DNA of 21,797 nt from Burkholderiales bacterium. GTDB lineage: Bacteria > Pseudomonadota > Gammaproteobacteria > Burkholderiales > CAIKXV01. Each line of letters begins with the position of its first letter. The stretch's first letter is position 1. This document shows positions 1 to 7,651 of this stretch, one piece after another. Location of the stretch: contig JAIENF010000299.1 in the NCBI GenBank assembly GCA_019751575.1, positions 1 to 21,797 of the forward strand, given 5' to 3'. Under the pieces are notes generated by a model. The model did no database searches, was not told the origin of the DNA, and worked only from the letters and a program-made list of their open reading frames with translations. A program made the position numbers and the translations under genes.

Positions 1-855
1 CGGCTGTTCTTCGATCCGCGCCTGTCCGGCGACGGCAACATGTCGTGCGCGAGCTGCCACAACCCGGCGCTGGGCTGGTCCGACGGCCTGCCCACCGGCC
101 GCGGCGCGAAGAGCATGGTCCTGGGGCGCGCATCGCCCACCGTGTTCAACGTCGGATACAACTCGATCCAGATGTGGGATGGCCGCAAGCGCACGCTGGA
201 AGACCAGGCGATGGGGCCGATGGAAGCAGCAGTCGAGATGAACATGGACACCAGGAGACTGTTTGCCTGGCTGAATGTCAGCGAAGGCTATCGGGCACTG
301 TTCGCGAAGGCGTATCCGGGCGAGGCCATCGACGCCACGACCTTGTCCAAGGCGCTTGCCGCGTACCAGCGCACCATCGTCAGCAACAGCTCGCCGTTCG
401 ATCGCTGGCTGAAGGGTGAGGCCCGCGCGATGAGCGAGCGCCAGGTGAACGGCTTCCGCCTGTTCGTCGGCAAGGCGAACTGCGTGGCCTGTCATTCCGG
501 GCCGAACTTCACCGACAACGGCTTCCATAACGTCGGCCTGGCGGCCTTCGGCAAGCCCGAGCCCGACCTCGGGCGCTTTGCGCAACGTCCGGTCGCGCTG
601 ATGAAGGGTGCGTTCAAGACCCCGACGGTGCGCGAGGCGGCACGGACCGCGCCGTACTTCCATGACGGTTCGGCGCGTACGCTGATGGAGGTGGTCGAGC
701 ATTACGTGACCGGCGGCGTGGTGCGGACCAACCTTTCGCCGTCGATGAAGCCGCTCGACCTCACCGCGACGGAAAGGCAGGACCTGGTGCTGTTCATGCA
801 GGCGCTGAGCTCACCGTTCATGCGGGTCGAAGTCCCCGAACTGCCGCGGGACTAG
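1..855 (+). CDS. Di-heme cytochrome c peroxidase family protein (5' end missing)
   Basis: The reading frame is open from base 1, so the start and signal peptide lie outside the window; 284 residues are visible. Two CXXCH heme c sites are present: CASCH at visible residues 16-20 and CVACH at 161-165. The stretch LFFDPRLSGDGNMSC before heme 1 and the FKTPTVREAARTAPYFHDGS block after heme 2 are typical of the MauG/bacterial cytochrome c peroxidase superfamily. Members are periplasmic and reduce H2O2 or oxidise a protein or small-molecule partner with electrons from a c-type cytochrome. The stop lies 5 nt before msrP, so the two genes are probably co-transcribed, which suggests a periplasmic oxidative-stress role here (inference). 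The sequence does not separate a true peroxidase from a MauG-like oxidase. Confidence 0.9.
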   Translation, partial: RLFFDPRLSGDGNMSCASCHNPALGWSDGLPTGRGAKSMVLGRASPTVFNVGYNSIQMWDGRKRTLEDQAMGPMEAAVEMNMDTRRLFAWLNVSEGYRALFAKAYPGEAIDATTLSKALAAYQRTIVSNSSPFDRWLKGEARAMSERQVNGFRLFVGKANCVACHSGPNFTDNGFHNVGLAAFGKPEPDLGRFAQRPVALMKGAFKTPTVREAARTAPYFHDGSARTLMEVVEHYVTGGVVRTNLSPSMKPLDLTATERQDLVLFMQALSSPFMRVEVPELPRD

Positions 856-860
856 CGCCC

Positions 861-1841
861 TTGTTCCTGCGTCGCCGGCCGGATGTCCGCGCATCCGAGC
901 TCTCGCCCGAGTGGGTGATGCAAGGACGCCGGCGTCTGGTCGGAGCGTCTGCGATCGGCGGTGGAGCGTTGCTCCTCCCCGGCGTCGCTTCGCTCGCGCG
1001 TGCCGTGGGTCCGTCTTCCACCGGCACGGAGGGCATCCTGGGCTGTTCGGTCGCGTTGCCGGAATCGGCACGCACCGTCGCGGGCGAGGCACCGACGCCG
1101 CTGGCGGACATCTCCGGCTACAACAACTACTACGAGTTCTCCAGCGACAAGCGCGCGGTGCGCGTGCTGGCACAGGCGCTGACCGTATCGCCGTGGACGA
1201 TCACCGTAGACGGCGAGGTGGAGCAACCGCTCACCGTCGACATCGACGACCTGCAGCGACTGTTCGGCAGCGAGGAACGGACCTACCGGTTGCGCTGCGT
1301 TGAAGGCTGGTCACTGGTAGCGCCCTGGAGCGGCTTCGGACTGTGCCGCCTGCTCGGTCGGGCGCGTCCGACGAGCCGGGCCCGCTTCGTCGAGTTCACC
1401 AGCCTGCATCGGCCGTCCGAGATGATCGGACAGCGGGTGGCCGGCGGGCTGCAATGGCCGTACCGGGAAGCCCTGCGCATCGACGAGGCGATGCATCCGC
1501 TCACCTTTGCCGCCACCGGCCTGTACGGCGCGCCCCTGCCCAGGCAGAACGGCGCTCCACTGCGCATCGTCGTGCCCTGGAAGTACGGCTTCAAGAGTCC
1601 GAAGGCGATCACCCGCATCCGGCTGGTCAACGAACGGCCGCGTACCAGCTGGGTCGCTGCCGCGCCTTCGGAATACGGCTTCTACGGCAACGTGAACCCC
1701 GACGTCGCGCACCCGCGCTGGAGCCAGGCGCGCGAGAACCGGATCGGCGAACTGCGCAAACGCCCGACGCTGTTCCTGAACGGCTATGCCGCGCAGGTAG
1801 CGTCGCTGTATGCAGGACTCGATCCTGCCACGCTGTTCTGA
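861..1841 (+). CDS. msrP: Protein-methionine-sulfoxide reductase catalytic subunit MsrP (YedY)
   Basis: This is a periplasmic molybdopterin enzyme that reduces methionine sulfoxide in envelope proteins with electrons from MsrQ. The 326-residue product has a twin-arginine signal (RRRLVGAS, residues 23-30, then a hydrophobic stretch to about 48). The Mo-ligating cysteine is Cys146 in RCVEGWSLVAPWSGF, matching the RCVEAWSMVVPW motif of the family. Other blocks that identify MsrP are GYNNYYEF near 86, WPYREALRIDEAMHPL, and KYGFKSPKAITRI near 234. The TTG start at 861 is chosen because family members carry a residue block (here RRRPDVRASELSPE) before the twin arginines. The in-frame ATG at 918 would remove this block but keep the Tat motif. 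Gaps of 5 nt upstream and 3 nt downstream point to an operon with the peroxidase and msrQ. Confidence 0.95.
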   Translation: MFLRRRPDVRASELSPEWVMQGRRRLVGASAIGGGALLLPGVASLARAVGPSSTGTEGILGCSVALPESARTVAGEAPTPLADISGYNNYYEFSSDKRAVRVLAQALTVSPWTITVDGEVEQPLTVDIDDLQRLFGSEERTYRLRCVEGWSLVAPWSGFGLCRLLGRARPTSRARFVEFTSLHRPSEMIGQRVAGGLQWPYREALRIDEAMHPLTFAATGLYGAPLPRQNGAPLRIVVPWKYGFKSPKAITRIRLVNERPRTSWVAAAPSEYGFYGNVNPDVAHPRWSQARENRIGELRKRPTLFLNGYAAQVASLYAGLDPATLF

Positions 1842-1844
1842 CCG

Positions 1845-2579
1845 ATGCTCGCCGCCTGGCTCGACGCGCATGGCCGGGCACTCTGGTGGGTCGCCTGCGT
1901 CGGCTGTGCCGTCCCGGGGCTCTGGCTGGCGTTCTGCACGGCGGGGCAGGTTCTGGGTCCGAATCCGCTCGAGAGCCTGCTGCATGTGACCGGCGAGACG
2001 GCGCGCACGCTGCTGCTGGTTGCGCTGTCCATCACGCCGCTGCGCGATGCAGCGGGCTGGCTGTCGCGCCGGGTGCGCAGCCGCCATGGCAAGCGCCTGT
2101 CGGACTGGAACTGGCTGGTGCGCATGCGCCGGATGTTCGGCCTGTGGTGCTTCGCCTACGCGTTCGCCCATGCCGCGCTGTTCTTCGAGTTCGACCTCGG
2201 GCGCGACCTGTCCGTGGCTTGGGCCGAGCTCGTCGAGAAGCCCTATCTCATGGTCGGGGCGATCGCGCTGGTCGGTCTCCTGCCGCTGGCGGTGACCTCG
2301 ACCCGGTCGATGATGGTCCTGCTCGGCCGCCATTGGGCCCTGCTGCATCGTCTGGTGTATCCGGTGTCGCTGCTGGTGCTGGCGCATGAATGGATGACGA
2401 TGAAGGCCGGTTCATGGGACGCGGTGCCGGCCACGCTGGTGCTGTGCATCCTGCTCGGCCATCGGCTGCTGGTCTCTGCCGGCCGCATCCGTGCGGCCGG
2501 GCATGACGGCGTGGAGGTGCCGGAGCGGTTGCCGGGAGATCGAAGTGGCCAGGAACTCAGGGCGCCGGGCACGCGATAG
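1845..2579 (+). CDS. msrQ: Heme-binding membrane subunit MsrQ (YedZ)
   Basis: This is the inner-membrane b-type heme protein that passes electrons from the quinone pool to MsrP. The 244-residue product has about six hydrophobic segments, roughly at 13-31, 52-66, 98-116, 135-152, 170-185 and 193-211. Diagnostic motifs are NPLESLLHVTGETA (40-53, with His47), RRMFGLWCFAYAFAHAA (His109), PYLMVGAIAL, PLAVTSTRSM, and LGRHWALLHRLVYPVSLLVLAH (His168 and His181). These histidines are the usual heme-ligand candidates of the ferric-reductase-like transmembrane family. The ATG lies 3 nt after the msrP stop. The C-terminal 30 residues after the last membrane segment are polar and poorly conserved-looking. 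Confidence 0.95.
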   Translation: MLAAWLDAHGRALWWVACVGCAVPGLWLAFCTAGQVLGPNPLESLLHVTGETARTLLLVALSITPLRDAAGWLSRRVRSRHGKRLSDWNWLVRMRRMFGLWCFAYAFAHAALFFEFDLGRDLSVAWAELVEKPYLMVGAIALVGLLPLAVTSTRSMMVLLGRHWALLHRLVYPVSLLVLAHEWMTMKAGSWDAVPATLVLCILLGHRLLVSAGRIRAAGHDGVEVPERLPGDRSGQELRAPGTR

Positions 2580-2607
2580 GCGCGGATTCGCGCTGTTCGA
2601 CCCACAG

Positions 2608-2621
2608 CGGCTGTTCAGCCG
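2608..2621. terminator. Short inverted repeat at the msrQ/hyuB convergence
   Basis: CGGCTG-TT-CAGCCG is a perfect 6+2+6 inverted repeat that overlaps the last codons of hyuB, between two convergent genes. The two-base loop is too small, so a hairpin would have to open at least one pair, and no T-tract follows on either strand. It is a weak candidate for a bidirectional terminator. Confidence 0.2.
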
Positions 2622-4294
2622 GCATGGCCGTACACCGTGCGCGCGGACTGCGCGCTCACCTTGCCGTTGGCGATGTCTTCATGCACGGTCGCTCGGCGCC
2701 GAGGGTCGCCATGACCGCCTCCGCCCGGTGTCTCGACGATCACCCGGTCGCCGCGGTTCAGCACGGTCAAGGCCTTGGACGGGATCACCTGCTCGCTGCC
2801 GTCCGTGCGGCGGATCACCGAACGCGCCGATGCGCCCGGCTGTCCGCCGGCGAGGCCGGGAGCGGCGCTGTAGTGCCGCTCGCCCCGATGGGTGAAGGTG
2901 ACGCCGTCCGCGAGGATCTCGTACTCGCGCACCACGCCCAGCCCGCCGCGGAACTCGCCGGCCCCGCCGGAGTCGCGGCGCAGCGCCACCCGGTGCAGGC
3001 GGATCGGCGCTTCCATCTCCATCGCCTCGGCGGGAAGGTTCATGCAGTTGCTGGCATCGGTATCGACCACGTCGACGCCATCGAGCCCGTTCGCGGCACC
3101 GCTGCCCCCGGCGATCAGCTCGCCGACGATGTAGCGCCGGCCGTCGGCATGGTTGCCGCCGAACGCCACCACCAGCAGCGTGCCGGCGGCCGGTGCACCG
3201 ACGCGGTCAGGCAGCACGTCCGCCAGCGCGCTGACCATCGAGGTCGCGATGCGCTTGATGGTCGAGGTGCGCGCATTGACCGGTGCCGGTTCGATCGGGT
3301 TGGCGAGCGACCCCTTCGGCAGGTTGAGCGTGACCGGCCGGAAGCAGCCGCCGTTGGTCGGGATGGTCGGATCGGTGAGCACGCGTACCGCGTAGTACGC
3401 AGCGGCCTGCGAACCCGAAGGCACGCAGTTCATCGGCCCCCGCACCTGCGGGCTGGTGCCGGCAAGGTCGAAGTGGATGGTGCCGTCCTTCACCGTCACC
3501 GCTACCTCGATCCGGATCCGTCGGTCGAGCTCGATGCCGTCGTTGTCCATCTCGTCGACGTAGCGGTAGGTGCCCTCGGGTATCCGGCGCAGTGCCTCGC
3601 GGGTCATGATCTCGGAACGGTCGAGCAGCTCGGCGAAGGTCGCCATCAGCAGTTCGCCACCATGCACGTCGGCCAGTTCCTGCAGCCGTCGTGCACCGAC
3701 ATTGCAGGCGGCGAGCTGGGCATTGAGGTCGCCCATCAACGTGTCCGGCAAGCGAGAGTTCTGGCGCAGCAGCGCAACCAGGGTCTCGTTGTACGCGCCG
3801 GCCTCGCGGAACTTCAGCGGCGGGATCCGCAGTCCCTCCTGGTAGATCTCGGTCGAGTTCGGCGGCAGCGAACCGGGCGAGTAGCCGCCGACGTCGCCAT
3901 GGTGGGTCATGCTGGCCGACAGCGCGATGATCCGGCCGCGATGGAACACCGGCGTCATGATCGCGATGTCGGGCAGGTGGGTGCCGCCGCAGTAGGGATC
4001 GTTCAGGATGAACGCATCGCCCTCCTTCATCGTGTCGAGCGGGAAGCGCGCGATCATGCTGCGGATGGTCGGGATCAGCGTCGCCAGGTGCACGGGGATC
4101 GCGCAGGCCTGGGCCAGTGTCTCGGCCTCGATCGTGAACAGGCTCGCCGAGGTATCGAGGCCCTCCTTGACGATCGGCGAGAAGGAGCTCTTCAGCAGCG
4201 TCAGCTCCATCTCGTTGGCGATGCCTTCGAGCTTGTTGCGGATCACCTCGGTGGTGATCGGGTCGACGACCGCTGCCCGCTGTTCCCGGTTCAT
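2615..4294 (-). CDS. hyuB: Hydantoinase B/oxoprolinase family protein (HyuB)
   Basis: This is subunit B of an ATP-dependent hydantoinase/oxoprolinase-type enzyme. The family hydrolyses cyclic amides (5-oxoproline, N-methylhydantoin) or, in relatives, carboxylates ketones. The 559-residue length is normal. Characteristic blocks are DPITTEVIRNKLEGIANEME (11-30), NDPYCGGTHLPDIAIMTPVF, SMTHHGDVGGYSPGS and the C-terminal ETPGGGGHGDP. The histidines and aspartates in the DPYCGGTH and HHGD motifs are likely metal ligands. The start overlaps the hyuA stop as ATGA (4291-4294). It is preceded by GGGAG 7 nt upstream, so translation is coupled to hyuA. The exact substrate cannot be read from the sequence. 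Confidence 0.93.
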   Translation of the reverse strand: MNREQRAAVVDPITTEVIRNKLEGIANEMELTLLKSSFSPIVKEGLDTSASLFTIEAETLAQACAIPVHLATLIPTIRSMIARFPLDTMKEGDAFILNDPYCGGTHLPDIAIMTPVFHRGRIIALSASMTHHGDVGGYSPGSLPPNSTEIYQEGLRIPPLKFREAGAYNETLVALLRQNSRLPDTLMGDLNAQLAACNVGARRLQELADVHGGELLMATFAELLDRSEIMTREALRRIPEGTYRYVDEMDNDGIELDRRIRIEVAVTVKDGTIHFDLAGTSPQVRGPMNCVPSGSQAAAYYAVRVLTDPTIPTNGGCFRPVTLNLPKGSLANPIEPAPVNARTSTIKRIATSMVSALADVLPDRVGAPAAGTLLVVAFGGNHADGRRYIVGELIAGGSGAANGLDGVDVVDTDASNCMNLPAEAMEMEAPIRLHRVALRRDSGGAGEFRGGLGVVREYEILADGVTFTHRGERHYSAAPGLAGGQPGASARSVIRRTDGSEQVIPSKALTVLNRGDRVIVETPGGGGHGDPRRRATVHEDIANGKVSAQSARTVYGHAG

Positions 4295-6396
4295 GCCGCT
4301 TCTCCCTGCGTCATCACGAGGTTGCCGACGGCATCCACCGTCGCGGTCCAGCCGGGCTCGATCACGGTGGTGGTGTCGGCCTGCTCGATGATCGCCGGTC
4401 CGGCGATCGTGGTGCCGGGCATGATCCGGCTGCGCTCGTACACGTTCGCCTCGACGAACCCGTTCGACAGCTCGGTCATGATCGGGCGACGACCCTTCAA
4501 CGGCTCGCCGGCGGCGGGACGGTATTCGCCTTCGAGCGGCCGCTCGCCGGTCGCCTGGGCCTGGTGCACCGCGCGCAGGTTGACGAAGGTCATCGGGCCG
4601 CCGGCGCTGTGGCCGTAGATGCGGTCATGGGCTTCGTGGAAGCCGGCTCGGATGCGGGCGATCACGTCCGCGGGTTCGCCGGTGGCTTCGCCCCCTGCGT
4701 CCTGCATCGATACCGGCACCTCGATATGGTGCGACTGCCCGACATAGCAGACATCGGCGTAGTAGCGCACCTCGACCTTGCCCGGGTCGATGTTTTCCAC
4801 CTGCATCAGCGTGGCGCACTGCCGGTCGAGTGCCGCGAATGCGCGCGCCAGGTCGTCAGGCGTGGCCTGTTCCAGGCGCGCATGGAAGGCGACCGCGGCC
4901 TCGTGTTCGACCGGGGCTGCGAGCAGGCCGGAGGCCGACAGCACGCCGGGATGCAGCGGCACGACCACCTTCTGCATGCCCAGGTCTCGCGCAAGCGCGG
5001 TCGCATGCACCGGCCCGCCGCCGCCCAGCGGCACCAGCCCGAAGCGGCGTGGGTCGATGCCGCGCTTGATCGACACGAACCGGATGCCTTCGGCCATGTT
5101 CGCATTGACCACGCGGTGGATGCCGAGCGCTGCCTGCTCGACCGTCAGGCCGAGCGGAACCGCGACCTTGCGTTCGATGGCCTGGCGCGACAGTTCCGGC
5201 TGCAGCTTGAGCGAGCCGCCGGCGAAGTACGCCGGATCAAGGTAACCCAGCACGATCGATGCGTCCGTGACGGTCGGCTGCTCGCCGCCGCGTGCATAGC
5301 AGGCCGGTCCGGGTTCCGAACCGGCAGACGCCGGGCCGACGCGCAGCGACTTTGCGCCGTCGATCCAGGCGATGCTGCCACCGCCAGCCCCGATCGCATT
5401 CACGTCGACCATCGGTACCCGTACGGCGTAGCCGTCGAGCATGCCCTCGGCGGCGATCATCGGCCGTCCGCCGCTGACCAGCGCGATGTCGGCGCTGGTG
5501 CCGCCGATGTCGATGGTGATCACGTCGTCGAAGCCCGCGGCCAGGCCGGCCATGCTGCCGCCGATCACCCCGGCGGCCGGGCCGGACAGGAACAGCCGGA
5601 CCGGGCGCCGCCGCGCGATGCGCGACGAGGCGACGCCGCCGCGCGACTGCATGATCTGCAGCGTCGAGCCGACGCCGACCGCTTCAAGGTCGCGCTCCAT
5701 GTCCTCGAGGTAGCGGTCGATCACTGGCTTCAGGTAGGCGTCGAACGCGGTGATGCAGGTGCGTTCATACTCGCGGAACGCCGGATCGACCTCGCACGAC
5801 AGCGAAACCATCAGCGACGGGTGCGCGGCGCGGATGATTTCGGCTGCGCGCCGTTCGTGCGCCGGGTTCAGGTAGGAGAACAGGAAGGACACCGCGATGG
5901 CGCGCACGCCGGCGGTGACCAGTTCGTCGGCCTCGCGCCGCACGGCGGCTTCATCGAGCGCGGTGAGTTCGGTGCCGTCCGCCGACATGCGTCCCGCGAC
6001 CTCCCGCCGCAGCGCACCCGGCGCGAGGAACGCCGGCGTCTCCGGCCTGAGCAGCACGCTGTACACCGCGTGCCGGTTCTGGCGGCCGATCTCCAGCGTG
6101 TCGCGGAAACCCTCGGTGCAGATCAGCCCGATCTTCGCGCCCTTGCGCTCCAGCACGGCATTGGTCGCCACCGTCGTGCCGTGCACGAAGCGGGTGATCG
6201 AGGCCGGGGCTACGTTCCATTCCCGCGCCATGTGCTGCACGGCGTGCAGGACCCCGGCGCTCGGGTTGGCACGGGTGGTCGGGATCTTCACCAGGCGCAC
6301 CTCGCCGGAATCGCTGCGGCAGACGACGTCGGTGAACGTGCCGCCGATATCGACGCCGACTTCGAAGCGGAGGAGCGGAGTTCGAGCCTGGGTCAT
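4291..6396 (-). CDS. hyuA: Hydantoinase A/oxoprolinase family protein (HyuA)
   Basis: This is subunit A of the HyuAB enzyme and carries the ATP-binding ASKHA-like fold that phosphorylates the amide or ketone substrate. The 701-residue length is normal. Visible motifs are VGVDIGGTFTDVVC near residue 13 (first phosphate loop), FVHGTTVATNAVLERKG, FLFSYLNPAHERRA, YERTCITAFDAYLKP, MQSRGGVAS and the second phosphate motif TIDIGGTSADIAL near 300. The ATG is preceded by AGGA 7 nt upstream. The gene follows the ornithine cyclodeaminase-like gene by 93 nt and is coupled to hyuB. Acetone and acetophenone carboxylase subunits are homologous, but no third carboxylase subunit is present here. An amide-hydrolysing role is therefore the safer reading. 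Confidence 0.93.
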   Translation of the reverse strand: MTQARTPLLRFEVGVDIGGTFTDVVCRSDSGEVRLVKIPTTRANPSAGVLHAVQHMAREWNVAPASITRFVHGTTVATNAVLERKGAKIGLICTEGFRDTLEIGRQNRHAVYSVLLRPETPAFLAPGALRREVAGRMSADGTELTALDEAAVRREADELVTAGVRAIAVSFLFSYLNPAHERRAAEIIRAAHPSLMVSLSCEVDPAFREYERTCITAFDAYLKPVIDRYLEDMERDLEAVGVGSTLQIMQSRGGVASSRIARRRPVRLFLSGPAAGVIGGSMAGLAAGFDDVITIDIGGTSADIALVSGGRPMIAAEGMLDGYAVRVPMVDVNAIGAGGGSIAWIDGAKSLRVGPASAGSEPGPACYARGGEQPTVTDASIVLGYLDPAYFAGGSLKLQPELSRQAIERKVAVPLGLTVEQAALGIHRVVNANMAEGIRFVSIKRGIDPRRFGLVPLGGGGPVHATALARDLGMQKVVVPLHPGVLSASGLLAAPVEHEAAVAFHARLEQATPDDLARAFAALDRQCATLMQVENIDPGKVEVRYYADVCYVGQSHHIEVPVSMQDAGGEATGEPADVIARIRAGFHEAHDRIYGHSAGGPMTFVNLRAVHQAQATGERPLEGEYRPAAGEPLKGRRPIMTELSNGFVEANVYERSRIMPGTTIAGPAIIEQADTTTVIEPGWTATVDAVGNLVMTQGEAA

Positions 6397-6489
6397 GCGG
6401 GCATCCTGCGGCGATCGATGCGTGATCGGGTGGTACCGATGATGCCATCTGCGCGGCCGGACCGGCCTGTCGAAGCGTCAGGGCGGGGG

Positions 6490-7488
6490 TCAGTGCCCGC
6501 CGAGCGCCTCGCCGAACGGGAGCTCGGTGCCCAGCCCTTTCTGCTTCGCGCGGCCGAACACCCAGTGTCCGATCGCGGCGTCGAGTATGCCCATGCCCGG
6601 ACACTCGTAGAGGATGATGTCTTCGGGGCTTTTCCGCCCGGCCTTCTTTCCGGCCACCACGTCGCAGAACTCGGCGCAGATGTCCTCTGGGCGGAATCGG
6701 CCATCGGCCAGCACCGTCGAGAACGGCTTGCGCGGAGGGTCGTCACCGACCACCTGCTCGATGCTCGATACGAACACGCGCGAACGCAGGATGGTTTCAG
6801 GATCGAACTCGCCGGGGGCGAGCGACATCAGCAACGCGCCCGGCTCGAGCCATCCTGCCTCGAAGACGACGACGTTTCCGGACGTCGCGGTGATCATCAC
6901 GTCGGTTCCGCGCACGGCCTCGCGGGCAGAGCCTGCGGGCTCGACCTCGATGCCCAGCGCCTGCTGCATCGACTCGCAGAAGTGGCGGACGTTCTCCGGG
7001 TTGCGGCTGTAGGCCTTCACCTTGCGGATCGGGCGAACCGCACACGTGGCGGCGGTCAACGCGCGGGCATAGCGCCCGGTGCCGATGATGCCGATCGAGC
7101 TCGCGTCCTCGCGCGCAAGGTGCTTCGCCGCGACGCCATAGGGCGATGCAGTACGGATCGCGTGCAGGTGGTAGTCGGAGATGATCGAAACCATCTCCAT
7201 CGTGTCCCAGTCGAACAGGCAGATCACCTCGGAGCGGTTGGTGCCGCGGTAACCCGAGTAGACACGCACGGCCGCGGTGCCCATCCCCGGCACCATGCCG
7301 GGGAGGATGCGCAGGTTGTGCCACAGGTGGCCGGGGTGATCCGGATGCGTCACGGTGCAGCGCTTGAGCTGGAAGGTGCTGCCGGCCGATTGCTGGCGCA
7401 TCAGCTCCTCGATCAGTTCGACCGACTCGAGCGCGGGCTGTCCGCCCGACATTGCATCGATCACGTCCTTCTCGGTCAGGAACAGCAT
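6490..7488 (-). CDS. Ornithine cyclodeaminase/mu-crystallin family protein
   Basis: This is an NAD(P)-dependent enzyme of the ornithine cyclodeaminase, ketimine reductase and alanine dehydrogenase family, 332 residues long. The Rossmann motif GTGRYAR is at 136-142, after the conserved HAIRTASPYGVAAKHLA segment (Arg112) that forms part of the active site. FVSSIEQVVGDD follows in the C-terminal half. The frame runs open to 7992, but that extension is antisense-like and out of frame within dabA. The start is fixed at 7488 by a strong AGGAGG four bases before the ATG and by the family-like N-terminus MLFLTEKDVIDAM. The position before hyuAB suggests that the enzyme handles an amino acid or imine linked to the HyuAB substrate (inference). 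True ornithine cyclodeaminase, ketimine reductase and opine-type activities cannot be distinguished. Confidence 0.9.
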   Translation of the reverse strand: MLFLTEKDVIDAMSGGQPALESVELIEELMRQQSAGSTFQLKRCTVTHPDHPGHLWHNLRILPGMVPGMGTAAVRVYSGYRGTNRSEVICLFDWDTMEMVSIISDYHLHAIRTASPYGVAAKHLAREDASSIGIIGTGRYARALTAATCAVRPIRKVKAYSRNPENVRHFCESMQQALGIEVEPAGSAREAVRGTDVMITATSGNVVVFEAGWLEPGALLMSLAPGEFDPETILRSRVFVSSIEQVVGDDPPRKPFSTVLADGRFRPEDICAEFCDVVAGKKAGRKSPEDIILYECPGMGILDAAIGHWVFGRAKQKGLGTELPFGEALGGH

Positions 7489-7492
7489 GCTT

Positions 7493-7498
7493 CCTCCT
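7493..7498 (-). promoter_or_regulatory. Shine-Dalgarno fixing the start of the cyclodeaminase-family gene
   Basis: On the minus strand AGGAGG is followed by AAGC and then ATG (7488-7486). It decides the start inside a much longer open frame. The surrounding CCCGCAGGAGGA string also occurs in the leader of the Bug/TctC gene at 21154. Confidence 0.75.
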
Positions 7499-7651
7499 GC
7501 GGGTGGGTGGATGCCGCATGCATGGTCGATCGCGGCAGGCGCCAGGAATGCGCTGGCGGTACCTTGCCACGCACCTGGCGCGAACGCCATCGCTGGACGA
7601 TGCCCGGCGCTCTCCCTGCCGATCGAGCGGCAACGGTGAGGAGGTTTCCGA

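Noticed and set aside
2624..4618. 664-codon open frame on the + strand
   Set aside because: It is antisense to hyuB, with the same shadow-like composition; hyuB itself is unmistakable.
4291..6396. HyuAB as a true acetone or acetophenone carboxylase
   Set aside because: These enzymes need extra subunits that are absent here. Homology alone does not separate them from hydantoinases and oxoprolinases, so the idea is kept only as a speculation in the findings.
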